The notes below the pieces were generated by a model. That model had not been told where the DNA came from and ran no database searches. It worked only from the letters and a program-made list of their open reading frames with translations. 64,000 nucleotides of DNA, taken from the NCBI RefSeq assembly GCF_014117445.1, contig NZ_CP059851.1, positions 1,426,001 through 1,490,000 of the forward strand, written 5' to 3'. A program made the position numbers and the translations under genes. Of the stretch, positions 1 through 8,254 are shown piece by piece. Within the stretch, counting starts at the first letter, position 1; each line of letters starts with the position of its first letter. The stretch comes from Sandaracinobacteroides saxicola. Lineage in GTDB: Bacteria; Pseudomonadota; Alphaproteobacteria; Sphingomonadales; Sphingomonadaceae.

Positions 1-2434
1 ATTTGGCGCTCATGTTGACATCGAGGAATGGGTCGGCGCCGGCGCCGAGCGTGCGGCCATAGCGGTTGGCGCGCAGCGTGACACCCAGCCATTCGCGTTC
101 AAAATCGGCGCTGAGGTTGAGCTTGGTCCGCGGCTGGCCACTTTCGATGCGCAGCGATTCCTGCCGGCCGAACAGCACCACGCCGGGCACCTGGGCAAGC
201 GGGCCGGGGTTGGCGCGGCGGCCGTTGATCTCGGTCTCGTTATAGTTGAAGCCGGCGGTCAGGCGCAGCGTCGAGGAGTCGCCGATCTCGGTGCGCCAGG
301 TGGCGACGGCGTCGAAGCCCTTCGTCACCGTGTCGATGCCGTTGATGAAGAAACGCGCGGCATTGACCGAGTTGAACCCGGCGTTGTTGAGGATGCGGGC
401 GATGGACGCGCCGGGGTCGGAGCCGGTCGGGTTGCCGGCGGCGTCGCGCGTCGCCTGGAGATTTTCCGTGACGACGATGCGGTTGTTGATGTCGATGTTG
501 TAGTAATCGATGGTCAGGCTGAGCGAGGGCAGGGGGGTGAAGACCACGCCCATCGAGTAGCTGGTGGATTTCTCCGCCTTGAGCGGCCGAGCGCCGAGGG
601 CGATGGCGACCGGGCTGTCCACCGGCAGGGTGACGGTCTCCAGCAGCACGCCGCCGACATTGTTGGTGGCCTGCGCGGCGAAGAATTGCTGTTGCAGGCT
701 GGGGGCGCGGAAGCCGGTGGAGAGGGCGGCGCGCAGCTTGATGCCGTCGATCAGGTTGATGCTGGTCGCGGCCTTGCCGTTGAAGGTGTCGCCGAAATCC
801 GAATATTTTTCATAGCGGCCGGCCAGCTGCACCGTCCACCAGTCGGCGATGTCGACATCCAGTTCGCCGTAGGCGCTGAAGCTGTCGCGGGTGCGGCGCT
901 GGGTGACGTCCTGGCCGGCGATGCGCGGCTGGATGCCGGGGAAGCCCTGGGCGCCGATGGCCGCGCCGGTATTGCCGGTCGCGGTGCCGGCATAAAGCGG
1001 GTTGATCGCACCGACGAGGGCGCCGCCGTTGCGGTAGCTGTCGGGCTCGCCGGCGCGGAGTTGATAGCCTTCGCGGCGATATTCGAGACCGCCGGCGATG
1101 GTCAGGCTTTCGAAGCTGGTCCCCTCGATATTGTAGGACAGGTCGAGGTTGGCGGTGAACTGGTCATAGCGCAGGCCACCCGAATCGAGGTTGCGCGGGC
1201 TGTTGGGGCCAAGCGAGGCGTTGGCGGTGTTCTTGATGAGGAAATCGAATTCGTTGCGGGCATAGCCGAGCGAAAAATCCATCTTCACGGGGCCGACATC
1301 GCCCTTGACGCCACCGGTGATGCTGTAATCCTTCAGCTTGGTGGTGATGAGCGGCAGGAAACCATCGGGGTAGATGACGGTGGCGGTGCGGGTTTCGTTG
1401 GGCAGGCGATAGAAGGCCGCGCTTTCGCCGTCGCGATGGCCATAGCTGCCGAAGGCATAGAGCTCGAGCGCCTCGCCGACGGGCAGGCCGGCGTTGACGA
1501 ACACCAGCACATCCTCGGTCTTCGCGTCACCATAGCGGTGGGTGAAGCGGTTGAGCGTCAGTTCCTTCGGGTCGAGCGGCGTGCCGGCAAGGCCGTAATA
1601 GCGGCGCGGGTCGGCGGCGGTGCGGTTGGTGGCGCCGCGGTCGCGATACTCGGCGCTGATGTTGACGAAACCCTCGGCGCCGATGGGCAGGCCGATGTTG
1701 CCGGTGATGGTGGTGGTCTTGCCGTCGCTGGCCTTGCGGTCCTTGCCGGTGTCGGTCAGCTGGAAGAAGCTGGCGCTGCCGGTGGAGTTGGGTTGCAGGA
1801 TGGGGTTGCCACCGGCGTCGCGGGCGATGCCGGTAACGTCGCGGGTGCCGTCCATGGTGGTTTCATACTGGCCATAGGTGACGCTGATCGAGCCACCCTC
1901 TCGCTTGCGGGAAAGCTGGAAGTTGATGACACCGGCGATGGCGTCCGAGCCATATTGCGCGGCGGCACCGTCGCGCAGCACCTCGACGCGCTCGATCGCG
2001 ATGGAGGGGATGAGGTTGATGTCGACCGCGGCCGATCCCCGCCCGACCGAGCCGTTGATATTGAGGAGCGCGGTGGTGTGGCGCCGCTTGCCATTGATGA
2101 GGACGAGCGTCTGGTCCGGTGACAGGCCGCGCAGGGTGGCGGGGCGGATCACGTCGGTGCCGTCGGTGATGGAGGGTTGCGGGAAGTTGAAGCTGGGAAC
2201 GAGCTGGTTCAGCACGCGGTTGGTTTCGGTGAAGCCGCTGCTGCGCAGCGCCTCGCTGCCGATGACATCGATGGGGACGGGCGAATCGGCGACGGTGCGG
2301 TCAACGCGGCGGGTGCCGGTGACGATGATGGTTTCGGAATCTTCGGCGGCAGGCGCCGCGCTGGTCTGCGCGAAGGAGGGCAGGGTGAACAGGCCGGTGG
2401 CGGCGCTGGCGAGCATCAGGTGGCGAAAGGTCAT
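1..2434 (-). CDS. TonB-dependent receptor, C-terminus cut by window edge
   Basis: Outer-membrane active transporter that takes up a ligand with energy from TonB-ExbBD. At least 811 codons are open from an ATG at 2434 to the window edge without a stop; the last part of the barrel is missing. The N-terminus is a signal peptide (MTFRHLMLASAATGLFTLPS, then FAQ) followed by a TonB-box-like ETIIVTGTRR. The plug domain covers about residues 50-170 and contains TLRGLSPDQTLVLINGKRRH and VEVLRDGAAAQYGSDAIAGV, both typical of the family. The remainder reads as beta-barrel, with EWLGVTLRANRYGRT near the cut end. The ligand cannot be told from the sequence. The gene is divergent from the 2633 gene across 198 bases. 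A GGGGA sequence 10 bases upstream is the likely ribosome site. Confidence 0.93.
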   Translation of the reverse strand, partial: MTFRHLMLASAATGLFTLPSFAQTSAAPAAEDSETIIVTGTRRVDRTVADSPVPIDVIGSEALRSSGFTETNRVLNQLVPSFNFPQPSITDGTDVIRPATLRGLSPDQTLVLINGKRRHTTALLNINGSVGRGSAAVDINLIPSIAIERVEVLRDGAAAQYGSDAIAGVINFQLSRKREGGSISVTYGQYETTMDGTRDVTGIARDAGGNPILQPNSTGSASFFQLTDTGKDRKASDGKTTTITGNIGLPIGAEGFVNISAEYRDRGATNRTAADPRRYYGLAGTPLDPKELTLNRFTHRYGDAKTEDVLVFVNAGLPVGEALELYAFGSYGHRDGESAAFYRLPNETRTATVIYPDGFLPLITTKLKDYSITGGVKGDVGPVKMDFSLGYARNEFDFLIKNTANASLGPNSPRNLDSGGLRYDQFTANLDLSYNIEGTSFESLTIAGGLEYRREGYQLRAGEPDSYRNGGALVGAINPLYAGTATGNTGAAIGAQGFPGIQPRIAGQDVTQRRTRDSFSAYGELDVDIADWWTVQLAGRYEKYSDFGDTFNGKAATSINLIDGIKLRAALSTGFRAPSLQQQFFAAQATNNVGGVLLETVTLPVDSPVAIALGARPLKAEKSTSYSMGVVFTPLPSLSLTIDYYNIDINNRIVVTENLQATRDAAGNPTGSDPGASIARILNNAGFNSVNAARFFINGIDTVTKGFDAVATWRTEIGDSSTLRLTAGFNYNETEINGRRANPGPLAQVPGVVLFGRQESLRIESGQPRTKLNLSADFEREWLGVTLRANRYGRTLGAGADPFLDVNMSAK

Positions 2435-2632
2435 GCGTCGGGTCCCCGATTTATGTTTTCTTTGATCGTCGGCCTCTCCCCAAGGGACCGACGGCGGTGG
2501 CGCGTATTACGCTTTTGCAACGTATTGGACGCTTGGGACCGGTGTGAAAAGTATCCTTACAAAAAGTTCAACCGGCTGTTGCGTTTGCGCCACAACCTAT
2601 TTTAGGCAGGGGGAAAGACAAAAGGGGGCGGA

Positions 2633-4186
2633 ATGCGGAAGCTGATCCTGACGGTGGCGTTGCTGTCGACGGCGGAGCCGGTGCTGGCGGAGCCCAGCAA
2701 CCTGTTGAAGTGCGATGGTTATGGACGGCGCGTGCCGGTGGCGGAGCAGGCGGCGAACGCGTTGCTGGTGCTGGGCACGCTGGGGATTTTCGGCGGGTTG
2801 TTCGGCGGGCCGGAGGCGGATGATACCGCGGCCAGGGCGAAGGCGGAAAAAGGCGTGGAGGCCTGCACCGCGGCGCTGGCAAGCGATGACCGGGTGACCG
2901 GCAATGCCATCCGGCGCGGCGAGGTGTTGCTGGCGCGGGCGATCCGTTACATCGAGATCGGCAAGCTGGAGGAGGCGATCGCCGACGCAAGGGCGGCGCG
3001 GGCGGTGGAACTGCCCGAGATCCTGCGTGCCGACTACGCCCGCAGCGCCGGGGTGGCTGCCTGGCTGGTGGAGGCGAGCGCCGAGGCCAGGGCGGGGCGG
3101 CAGGACAAGGCGGAGGCGGCGGCGCTGGCGGCGTTCGATGCGCGGCCCTATGGCGGCTATACCGCGAATGAGGCGACCGACCTGTTGCTGCTGTCGCCGG
3201 AAATCTCGCCGGCTGAACAGGTGGCACTGGACCGGTACGCGCGCATCCATCCCGGCGGGTTGACGCGGCGCGGGACCGCGCGGGAAGGGGCCGGTGATTT
3301 CGCGGGCGCGGCAGCGGATTTCGCGCTGTGGAACAGCATGTTGGAGACGCCCAATGCGCTGACCGCGGCGCGGGTGGCGGCGTTGAAGGCGGTGGCGGGC
3401 GCGAAGGATGCCGACGCCGCGCTGACGACGGCGCAGCAACTGGTGGATGAGGTGGCGGCGAAAGCGACCGGCAGCGACAGGGAGGCACAAGAGGCGGCGG
3501 CGCTGGTGGCGCGGGCGGACGAATTGATCCAGCTGGCGCGGGTGCAGCTGGCGCTGGCGAAGGCGGCAACGCCGGCGGAGGCGACCGCGGCGACGGCGCT
3601 GCTGGCGGCGAAATCGCGCTGGCTGGCGCCGCCGGCGATCGTCGGCGCGGTGGTGGCAAGCGCCAGGGCCAAGGCGCCGGGGGCGGTGATCACCATCGAT
3701 CCCGCGAAGCTGGCGGCGGATGCGCGCCGGGTGGCGCTGGAGCGGATCGCCGGGCCGAAAGCGGCGGAGGGGATGATGATCCTCTATCCGCGGTTCGAGG
3801 CCAACGGCGCGCGGGCTGACCGGGCGAAGGCGATCCAGCCGGGTGCCAAGACGGTGAAGACCGAGCCGCAGCGCGCCGGCACGATGCAGCAATACAGCAT
3901 CAGCGACGACAGGGCCTTCATCGACACGGCGACGGAGGCCTCGCTACTGATGCTGGCGCGGGCGGCGGCGGCGAAGGGCGCCGACCGGTTCGTCATGATC
4001 GACGAGCGGCTGGCGGTGGGGATTGCACGTGAGGGTTTCACCGGGTCCAATGTCCGCACGCTGGTGGCCTTTCCGACCGACAAGGCCTGGGCGGGGCAGG
4101 AGGGGCGCGCCGTGACCGTGGCGGAACTGGAGGCAGCGTTGGCGCCGCTCTATGTCGTGCCGGCCCCGGTGAAGCCGCCGCGCTGA
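2633..4186 (+). CDS. Exported helical-repeat (TPR-like) protein of unknown function
   Basis: A 517-residue protein with a clear signal peptide (MRKLILTVALLSTAEPVLA, cleaved before EPSNLLK), so probably periplasmic. Residues 45-260 are alanine-rich helices with TPR-like spacing (for example GKLEEAIADARAARAVELPE and GDFAGAAADFALWNSML). The last third is less repetitive and contains FVMIDERLAVGIAREGF. No catalytic motif is recognised. The start is supported by AAAGGGGG 6-8 bases upstream. Its stop overlaps the start of maiA by one base (TGATG), so the two are probably co-translated, though no functional link is obvious. Real gene with good confidence; function unknown. Confidence 0.8.
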   Translation: MRKLILTVALLSTAEPVLAEPSNLLKCDGYGRRVPVAEQAANALLVLGTLGIFGGLFGGPEADDTAARAKAEKGVEACTAALASDDRVTGNAIRRGEVLLARAIRYIEIGKLEEAIADARAARAVELPEILRADYARSAGVAAWLVEASAEARAGRQDKAEAAALAAFDARPYGGYTANEATDLLLLSPEISPAEQVALDRYARIHPGGLTRRGTAREGAGDFAGAAADFALWNSMLETPNALTAARVAALKAVAGAKDADAALTTAQQLVDEVAAKATGSDREAQEAAALVARADELIQLARVQLALAKAATPAEATAATALLAAKSRWLAPPAIVGAVVASARAKAPGAVITIDPAKLAADARRVALERIAGPKAAEGMMILYPRFEANGARADRAKAIQPGAKTVKTEPQRAGTMQQYSISDDRAFIDTATEASLLMLARAAAAKGADRFVMIDERLAVGIAREGFTGSNVRTLVAFPTDKAWAGQEGRAVTVAELEAALAPLYVVPAPVKPPR

Positions 4187-4809
4187 TGCGGCTGTTCGGT
4201 TACTGGCGCTCGACGGCGACCTGGCGGGTGCGGATCGCGCTGGGGCTGAAGCGCGTGGCGGTGGAACAGGTAGCGCTGGACCTGCGCCTGGGGGAACAGC
4301 GCGCAAGGGATTATCTGGCGCGCAACCCGCAGGGCCTTGTGCCGGCGCTGGAACTGGAGGATGGCACGCTGCTGACACAGTCGCTGGCGATCATCGACTA
4401 TCTGGAGGAACGCTTTCCCGAGCCGGCGCTGCTGCCGGGCGACGCGGTGGCACGGGCGCGGGTGCGGGCGTTCGCCCAGGTCATCGCCTGCGATGTGCAT
4501 CCCATCCAGAACCTGAAGATCCTGAACCGGGTGCGCGACCTAGGGGGGGATCCGCAGGCCTGGGCGCGGACGGTGATCGCGGATGGCCTTTCCGCCTGTG
4601 AAACGCTGTTGCAGGGGCAAAACGGGCCTTTTGCGTTTGGCGATGCGCCATCGCTGGCGGATGTGCTGCTGGTGCCGCAACTGGCGAACGCGCGGCGGTT
4701 CGGCGTTCCGCTGGACTGGCCGCGCATCAACGCGGTGGAGGCGGCGTGCAACGCGCTGCCGGCGTTCCAGGCCGCACGGCCGGAGATGCAGGCGGATGCG
4801 GATGCCTGA
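4186..4809 (+). CDS. maiA: Maleylacetoacetate isomerase (zeta-class GST)
   Basis: Glutathione-dependent isomerase converting maleylacetoacetate to fumarylacetoacetate in tyrosine/homogentisate breakdown. The 207 residues match the usual length. The N-terminal thioredoxin fold opens MRLFGYWRSTATWRVRIAL, the zeta-class active-site region (S/T residues before the RVRIAL helix). It is followed by NPQGLVPALELEDG and LTQSLAIIDYLEE, the glutathione gamma-glutamyl-binding strand. The C-terminal helical domain includes DVHPIQNLKILN and PSLADVLLVPQLANARRF, characteristic of MaiA. The start overlaps the preceding stop by one base. The gene ends three bases before the convergent phosphodiesterase gene. 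Other homogentisate pathway genes are not in the window. Confidence 0.9.
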   Translation: MRLFGYWRSTATWRVRIALGLKRVAVEQVALDLRLGEQRARDYLARNPQGLVPALELEDGTLLTQSLAIIDYLEERFPEPALLPGDAVARARVRAFAQVIACDVHPIQNLKILNRVRDLGGDPQAWARTVIADGLSACETLLQGQNGPFAFGDAPSLADVLLVPQLANARRFGVPLDWPRINAVEAACNALPAFQAARPEMQADADA

Positions 4810-4812
4810 GCG

Positions 4813-5661
4813 TCAGGCGTTCGGCGCCGGATGCTCGGCCATGATGTGCTCGACCACGGGTTTCATGCGCAAGTCATAACGGGCGAGCGCGCGCTGGCCG
4901 GAGGCGACGCCGAAATGGGTGGTGAAGCCGCTGCCGTCCCACTGGTGGATGGCGAATGCCGGCGGTTCATCCACGATCATCGGGCGGCCATCGGGATGGT
5001 CGGCCATGGCGCGGAAGTCGAGCGCCACCTGCGGGCTGGTGGAGGGGCAGACGGCAACGGTGGTGCCGGCCCAATCGCGCAACAGGGCGCGATGGATGTG
5101 ACCGGCAACGACGCGGCGGATCTGCGGGTTGGCGCGGACGATGCTTTCCAGCCGCATCACCCAGGGATCTTGCGGGAAAGCGGTCATCCAGGCGATGCCG
5201 GTGGGAATGGGCGGGTGATGCAGGATGAGGAGCGTGGGCGTGTCGGGCGCTTCGGCGAGGCGCGCGCGCAGCCAGCCGGCGCGGGATTCGCAGAAAGCGC
5301 CGCCGTGGTGGCCGGGGTCGAGCGTGTCGAGCATGACGAGGCGCAGGCCCGGCAGGTCAGCGGTGTAGTGGACATGGTCGGCATCGCGGCCCGTGGCGGT
5401 GAAGACCTGCGCGAATTCGTCCCGCCGGTCATGGTTGCCGACCCCGGCGAAGATCGGGAAGGGGCAGCGGGCGAGCGCGGCATGAAGGCGGCGATAGCTT
5501 TCGAGCGAGCCGAATTCGGTCAGGTCGCCGGTGACCAGGAGGCAGGCGGGCGCCATCGGGATCAGGATGTCGAGCACGGCGTTCAGGCGCTGGAGGTTGC
5601 GCTCGTTGGGGTTGTCGACATCGAAGCCGATGTGCAGGTCACTGATCTGCGCGATCAACAT
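4813..5661 (-). CDS. CpdA-like metallophosphoesterase
   Basis: A 282-residue calcineurin-like phosphoesterase of the cyclic-nucleotide phosphodiesterase (CpdA/Icc) group. Metal-binding motifs appear in order: SDLHIGF at residues 7-13, GDLTEFG near 45, GVGNHDRR near 75, ILHHPPIPTG near 165 and AGHIHR near 200. The open frame extends 24 codons upstream, but the ATG at 5661 puts MLIAQISDLHI at the N-terminus as in homologues. No signal peptide, so cytoplasmic. It follows the TraB-like gene by 81 bases on the same strand and may be co-transcribed. The substrate (cAMP or another phosphodiester) is inferred from family membership only. Confidence 0.85.
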   Translation of the reverse strand: MLIAQISDLHIGFDVDNPNERNLQRLNAVLDILIPMAPACLLVTGDLTEFGSLESYRRLHAALARCPFPIFAGVGNHDRRDEFAQVFTATGRDADHVHYTADLPGLRLVMLDTLDPGHHGGAFCESRAGWLRARLAEAPDTPTLLILHHPPIPTGIAWMTAFPQDPWVMRLESIVRANPQIRRVVAGHIHRALLRDWAGTTVAVCPSTSPQVALDFRAMADHPDGRPMIVDEPPAFAIHQWDGSGFTTHFGVASGQRALARYDLRMKPVVEHIMAEHPAPNA

Positions 5662-5742
5662 GGGCGCCCTCCGCCGGCCTTTGCGCGGGATGATGACAGC
5701 ATTTCCTGGGCTTGGCCATGCACTGGCCGGCACGGCGGTGGG

Positions 5743-6651
5743 TTATCGACGGCGCTTGCGCTTTGCCGGGCGACGTTCCCGGGTGGGTTCGTTCACGCGC
5801 TCGGGCTCGATGCGCAGCGAGCGCAGCTTGTCGAGCAGGCTGTCGGGGCCGGCCATGTGCCCGGCGCCGACGGCGATGAACACCTTGCCCGGTTGCGCCA
5901 TGCGGGCGGCGATCCAGCTGGCCCAGCGGGCGTTGCGGTCATTGAGGAGGATCATGCGCAGCGACGGTGAGCCGTCGAACTCGTCATTGAGGGCGGTGGC
6001 CAGCGAATCGATGCGGCCATTCAGCCAGTCGTCCACCAGCGCGCGGCTGCGGCGGTCGGCATCGGGCAGGTCGTCGAGGGCGGCAAGCAGGAGTTTCACC
6101 TGGTCGGTTTCGGGCAGGCTGTCGAAGAAGCCGAGCTGCTGTTCGAAACTTTCGAGGCCGGTGACGGGCATGCCGCGCGCCCGGGCGCGGGCGGTCAATA
6201 CGGCTTCGACACCGTTGCGGGCGGAGACGCCGCGGCGTTCGCTGTCGGTCGAGGCGATCTCGAGCGCGGCATACCAGCTGTCATAGGCGTCGAGCGGGCC
6301 GGGGCGGAGGCGTTCGACGGCGGCGTTCAGTTCGGCGCGGCGGTTTTCAGGCACGCGGTTGCCGAGCGGCACGACCGCGTCCTTGCGGGCCAGGCGCATG
6401 ATGGTGGGAAGCATGGCAAGCGGGTTGTCGGGGATGACGGCTTCGAGCACCAGCGTGTCGGCGGCGTCGAAGGCGCGCATGATCGCCGGCTTCTGCCAAC
6501 GGATGCCGACGGGGAGCGTGTGGATGCTGCCGAACAGGGTGATGGTGGTGTCCGCGTCCCTGATGACCCATAGGGCGGGGGCAAGCGGGGTCTGCGCCGT
6601 GGCGGCGAGGCTCCACAGCAGGGCGAAAACAAGAGTTGCAAGCGAGCGCAT
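5743..6651 (-). CDS. TraB/GumN family protein
   Basis: A 302-residue exported protein with signal peptide MRSLATLVFALLWSLAATAQ. The family motifs are present: LWVIRDADTTITLFGSIHTLP near the N-terminus (paired glycine-histidine motif), GLESFEQQLGFFDSLPE in the centre and FIAVGAGHMAGPDSLLDKL near the C-terminus. Members are erythromycin-esterase/tiki-like putative metalloproteases whose bacterial function is unsettled. The C-terminus is a very basic tail (RRPAKRKRRR). It lies 43 bases after the acyl-CoA synthetase gene on the same strand. Confidence 0.85.
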   Translation of the reverse strand: MRSLATLVFALLWSLAATAQTPLAPALWVIRDADTTITLFGSIHTLPVGIRWQKPAIMRAFDAADTLVLEAVIPDNPLAMLPTIMRLARKDAVVPLGNRVPENRRAELNAAVERLRPGPLDAYDSWYAALEIASTDSERRGVSARNGVEAVLTARARARGMPVTGLESFEQQLGFFDSLPETDQVKLLLAALDDLPDADRRSRALVDDWLNGRIDSLATALNDEFDGSPSLRMILLNDRNARWASWIAARMAQPGKVFIAVGAGHMAGPDSLLDKLRSLRIEPERVNEPTRERRPAKRKRRR

Positions 6652-6694
6652 GGCGGCCGCTTGTAGCCGGGAACGCCGGAAATGCCAGCGCCGC

Positions 6695-8200
6695 TCAGCG
6701 CCAGTAGCGGTCCTTCAGCAGGCGCTTGTACAGCTTGCCCGTGTCGTGGCGGGGGAGTTCGCGGTCGAAGTCGATCCGTTTGGGCGTTTTGATCGGGCTG
6801 AGGCGGGCGCGGGCGAAGTCGAGCAGCTCGGCTTCGAGCGCGGGGCCGGCGTCCGCCCAGTCGCGCGGCTGGACGACGGCGTGGACGGCCTCCCCGAGCG
6901 TTTCGTGGGGAATGCCAAAGACCGCGACGTCGGCGACCTTGGGGTGCATGACGAGCGCATCTTCAGTCTCTTGCGGATAGACGTTCACACCACCGCTGAT
7001 GATCATGTAGCTGGCGCGGTCGGTGAGGTAGAGGTAACCGTCCTCGTCGACATGGCCGATGTCGCCAAAGGTGCTGCCATGGGCGCCCTGCACCTCGGCG
7101 GTCCTGGCCGGGTCGTTGTGATAGGCGACCTTGGGCCCGCCATGGAAATAGATGCGGCCGGTCTGGCCGGGGGGGAGGATATTGTCCTCCTCGTCCAGCA
7201 CGCGGATTTCGCCGAGCAGCGCTTTCCCGACGCTGCCCTTGTGCGCCAGCCATTCGGCACTGTTGAGCGCGGTGAAGCCGCTGCCCTCGGTGGCGCTGTA
7301 ATATTCGAAGATCTTCGGCCCGAACCAGTCGATCATGCGCTCCTTGACCTCGATCGGGCAGGGCGCGGCGGCGTGGATGATGGCGCGGATGCTGGAGATG
7401 TCGGCGCGAGCGCGGATGTCATCAGGCAGTTTCAGCATCTTGACGAACATCGTTGGCACGCATTGCGAATGGGTGACACGGTATTTTTCGATGAGCGCCA
7501 GATAGGCCTCGGGATCGAACTTGCGCATCACGATGACCGTGCCGCCGGTCTTGTGGACGGCCATGCAGTAGCGCAGCGGCGCGGCGTGATAGAGCGGTGC
7601 GGGGGAGAGATAGACGGCGTCGGGGCCGAAGCCGTAGAGCATCATGACGAGGCCGGTCAGCGCGTCGGGCTGGTCGATGGCGCCTTCGGGCAGCGGCCCG
7701 ATGATACCCTTCGGCCGGCCGGTGGTGCCACTGGAATAGAGCATGTCGCGGCCGGCGGATTCGTCGGCGATGCGGCTGGCGGGTTGGGCGTCGAGCGCGG
7801 GTTCGAGCGCGGCGAACCCCTCGATGCCGCCACCGATGGCGTAGCGGTGGGCGACCGCGGGCAGGGCGGCCGCGACCGGGGCGAGGGCGGCGCTGGCGAT
7901 CAGCAGCTTCGCGCCGCAATCCTGGACGATGTAGCCGGCCTCTTCGGCGGTGAGCTTGGTGCTGATGCAGGTGAAGATGAGGCCGGCGCGCTGCGCGCCC
8001 CAGCAGAGCGGGAGATAGAGCAGCTCGTTGACGGCGAAGAGGGCGATGCAGTCCCCGCGGTTGAGGCCGAGCGCGCGATAAAGCTGGGCCGCCTGGTTGG
8101 AGCGGGCTTCGAGCGCTGCGTAGCTGAGCGTCTCGCCGCTGTCGGCCATGATGATGGCTGGCTTTTCCGGGGTGTTGGCGGCGTGATGGAACGGGTGCAT
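6695..8200 (-). CDS. AMP-forming acyl-CoA synthetase
   Basis: A 501-residue ANL-superfamily ligase that activates a carboxylic acid with ATP and joins it to CoA. Visible motifs are DMLYSSGTTGRPKGIIGP (phosphate loop), YYSATEGSGFTALNS (A5), FGDIGHVDEDGYLYLTDR (A7) and ISGGVNVYPQETEDAL (A8), ending PRHDTGKLYKRLLKDRYW with the catalytic lysine. The frame is open much further upstream, but GGAGGAG lies just before the ATG at 8200 and MHPFHHAANTPEKPAII is a typical N-terminus. The substrate is uncertain; the closest resemblance is to FadD13/bile-acid-type ligases. It is divergent from the molybdopterin oxidoreductase, with 54 bases between the starts. Confidence 0.9.
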   Translation of the reverse strand: MHPFHHAANTPEKPAIIMADSGETLSYAALEARSNQAAQLYRALGLNRGDCIALFAVNELLYLPLCWGAQRAGLIFTCISTKLTAEEAGYIVQDCGAKLLIASAALAPVAAALPAVAHRYAIGGGIEGFAALEPALDAQPASRIADESAGRDMLYSSGTTGRPKGIIGPLPEGAIDQPDALTGLVMMLYGFGPDAVYLSPAPLYHAAPLRYCMAVHKTGGTVIVMRKFDPEAYLALIEKYRVTHSQCVPTMFVKMLKLPDDIRARADISSIRAIIHAAAPCPIEVKERMIDWFGPKIFEYYSATEGSGFTALNSAEWLAHKGSVGKALLGEIRVLDEEDNILPPGQTGRIYFHGGPKVAYHNDPARTAEVQGAHGSTFGDIGHVDEDGYLYLTDRASYMIISGGVNVYPQETEDALVMHPKVADVAVFGIPHETLGEAVHAVVQPRDWADAGPALEAELLDFARARLSPIKTPKRIDFDRELPRHDTGKLYKRLLKDRYWR

Positions 8201-8254
8201 GCTGTCTCCTCCCGCAACCGACATAGGCCGCGCGGCGGCGAGAGGGGAGAGCTT

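Noticed and set aside
686-2122. A 478-codon plus-strand frame opposite the TonB-dependent receptor
   Set aside because: The minus strand has a signal peptide, plug motifs and barrel sequence in one uninterrupted frame; the plus frame is low-complexity alanine/glycine/aspartate.
6359-8254. An upstream extension of the molybdopterin oxidoreductase by over 600 codons
   Set aside because: It is antisense to the acyl-CoA synthetase and TraB genes, and the cluster motif needs the start near 8255.
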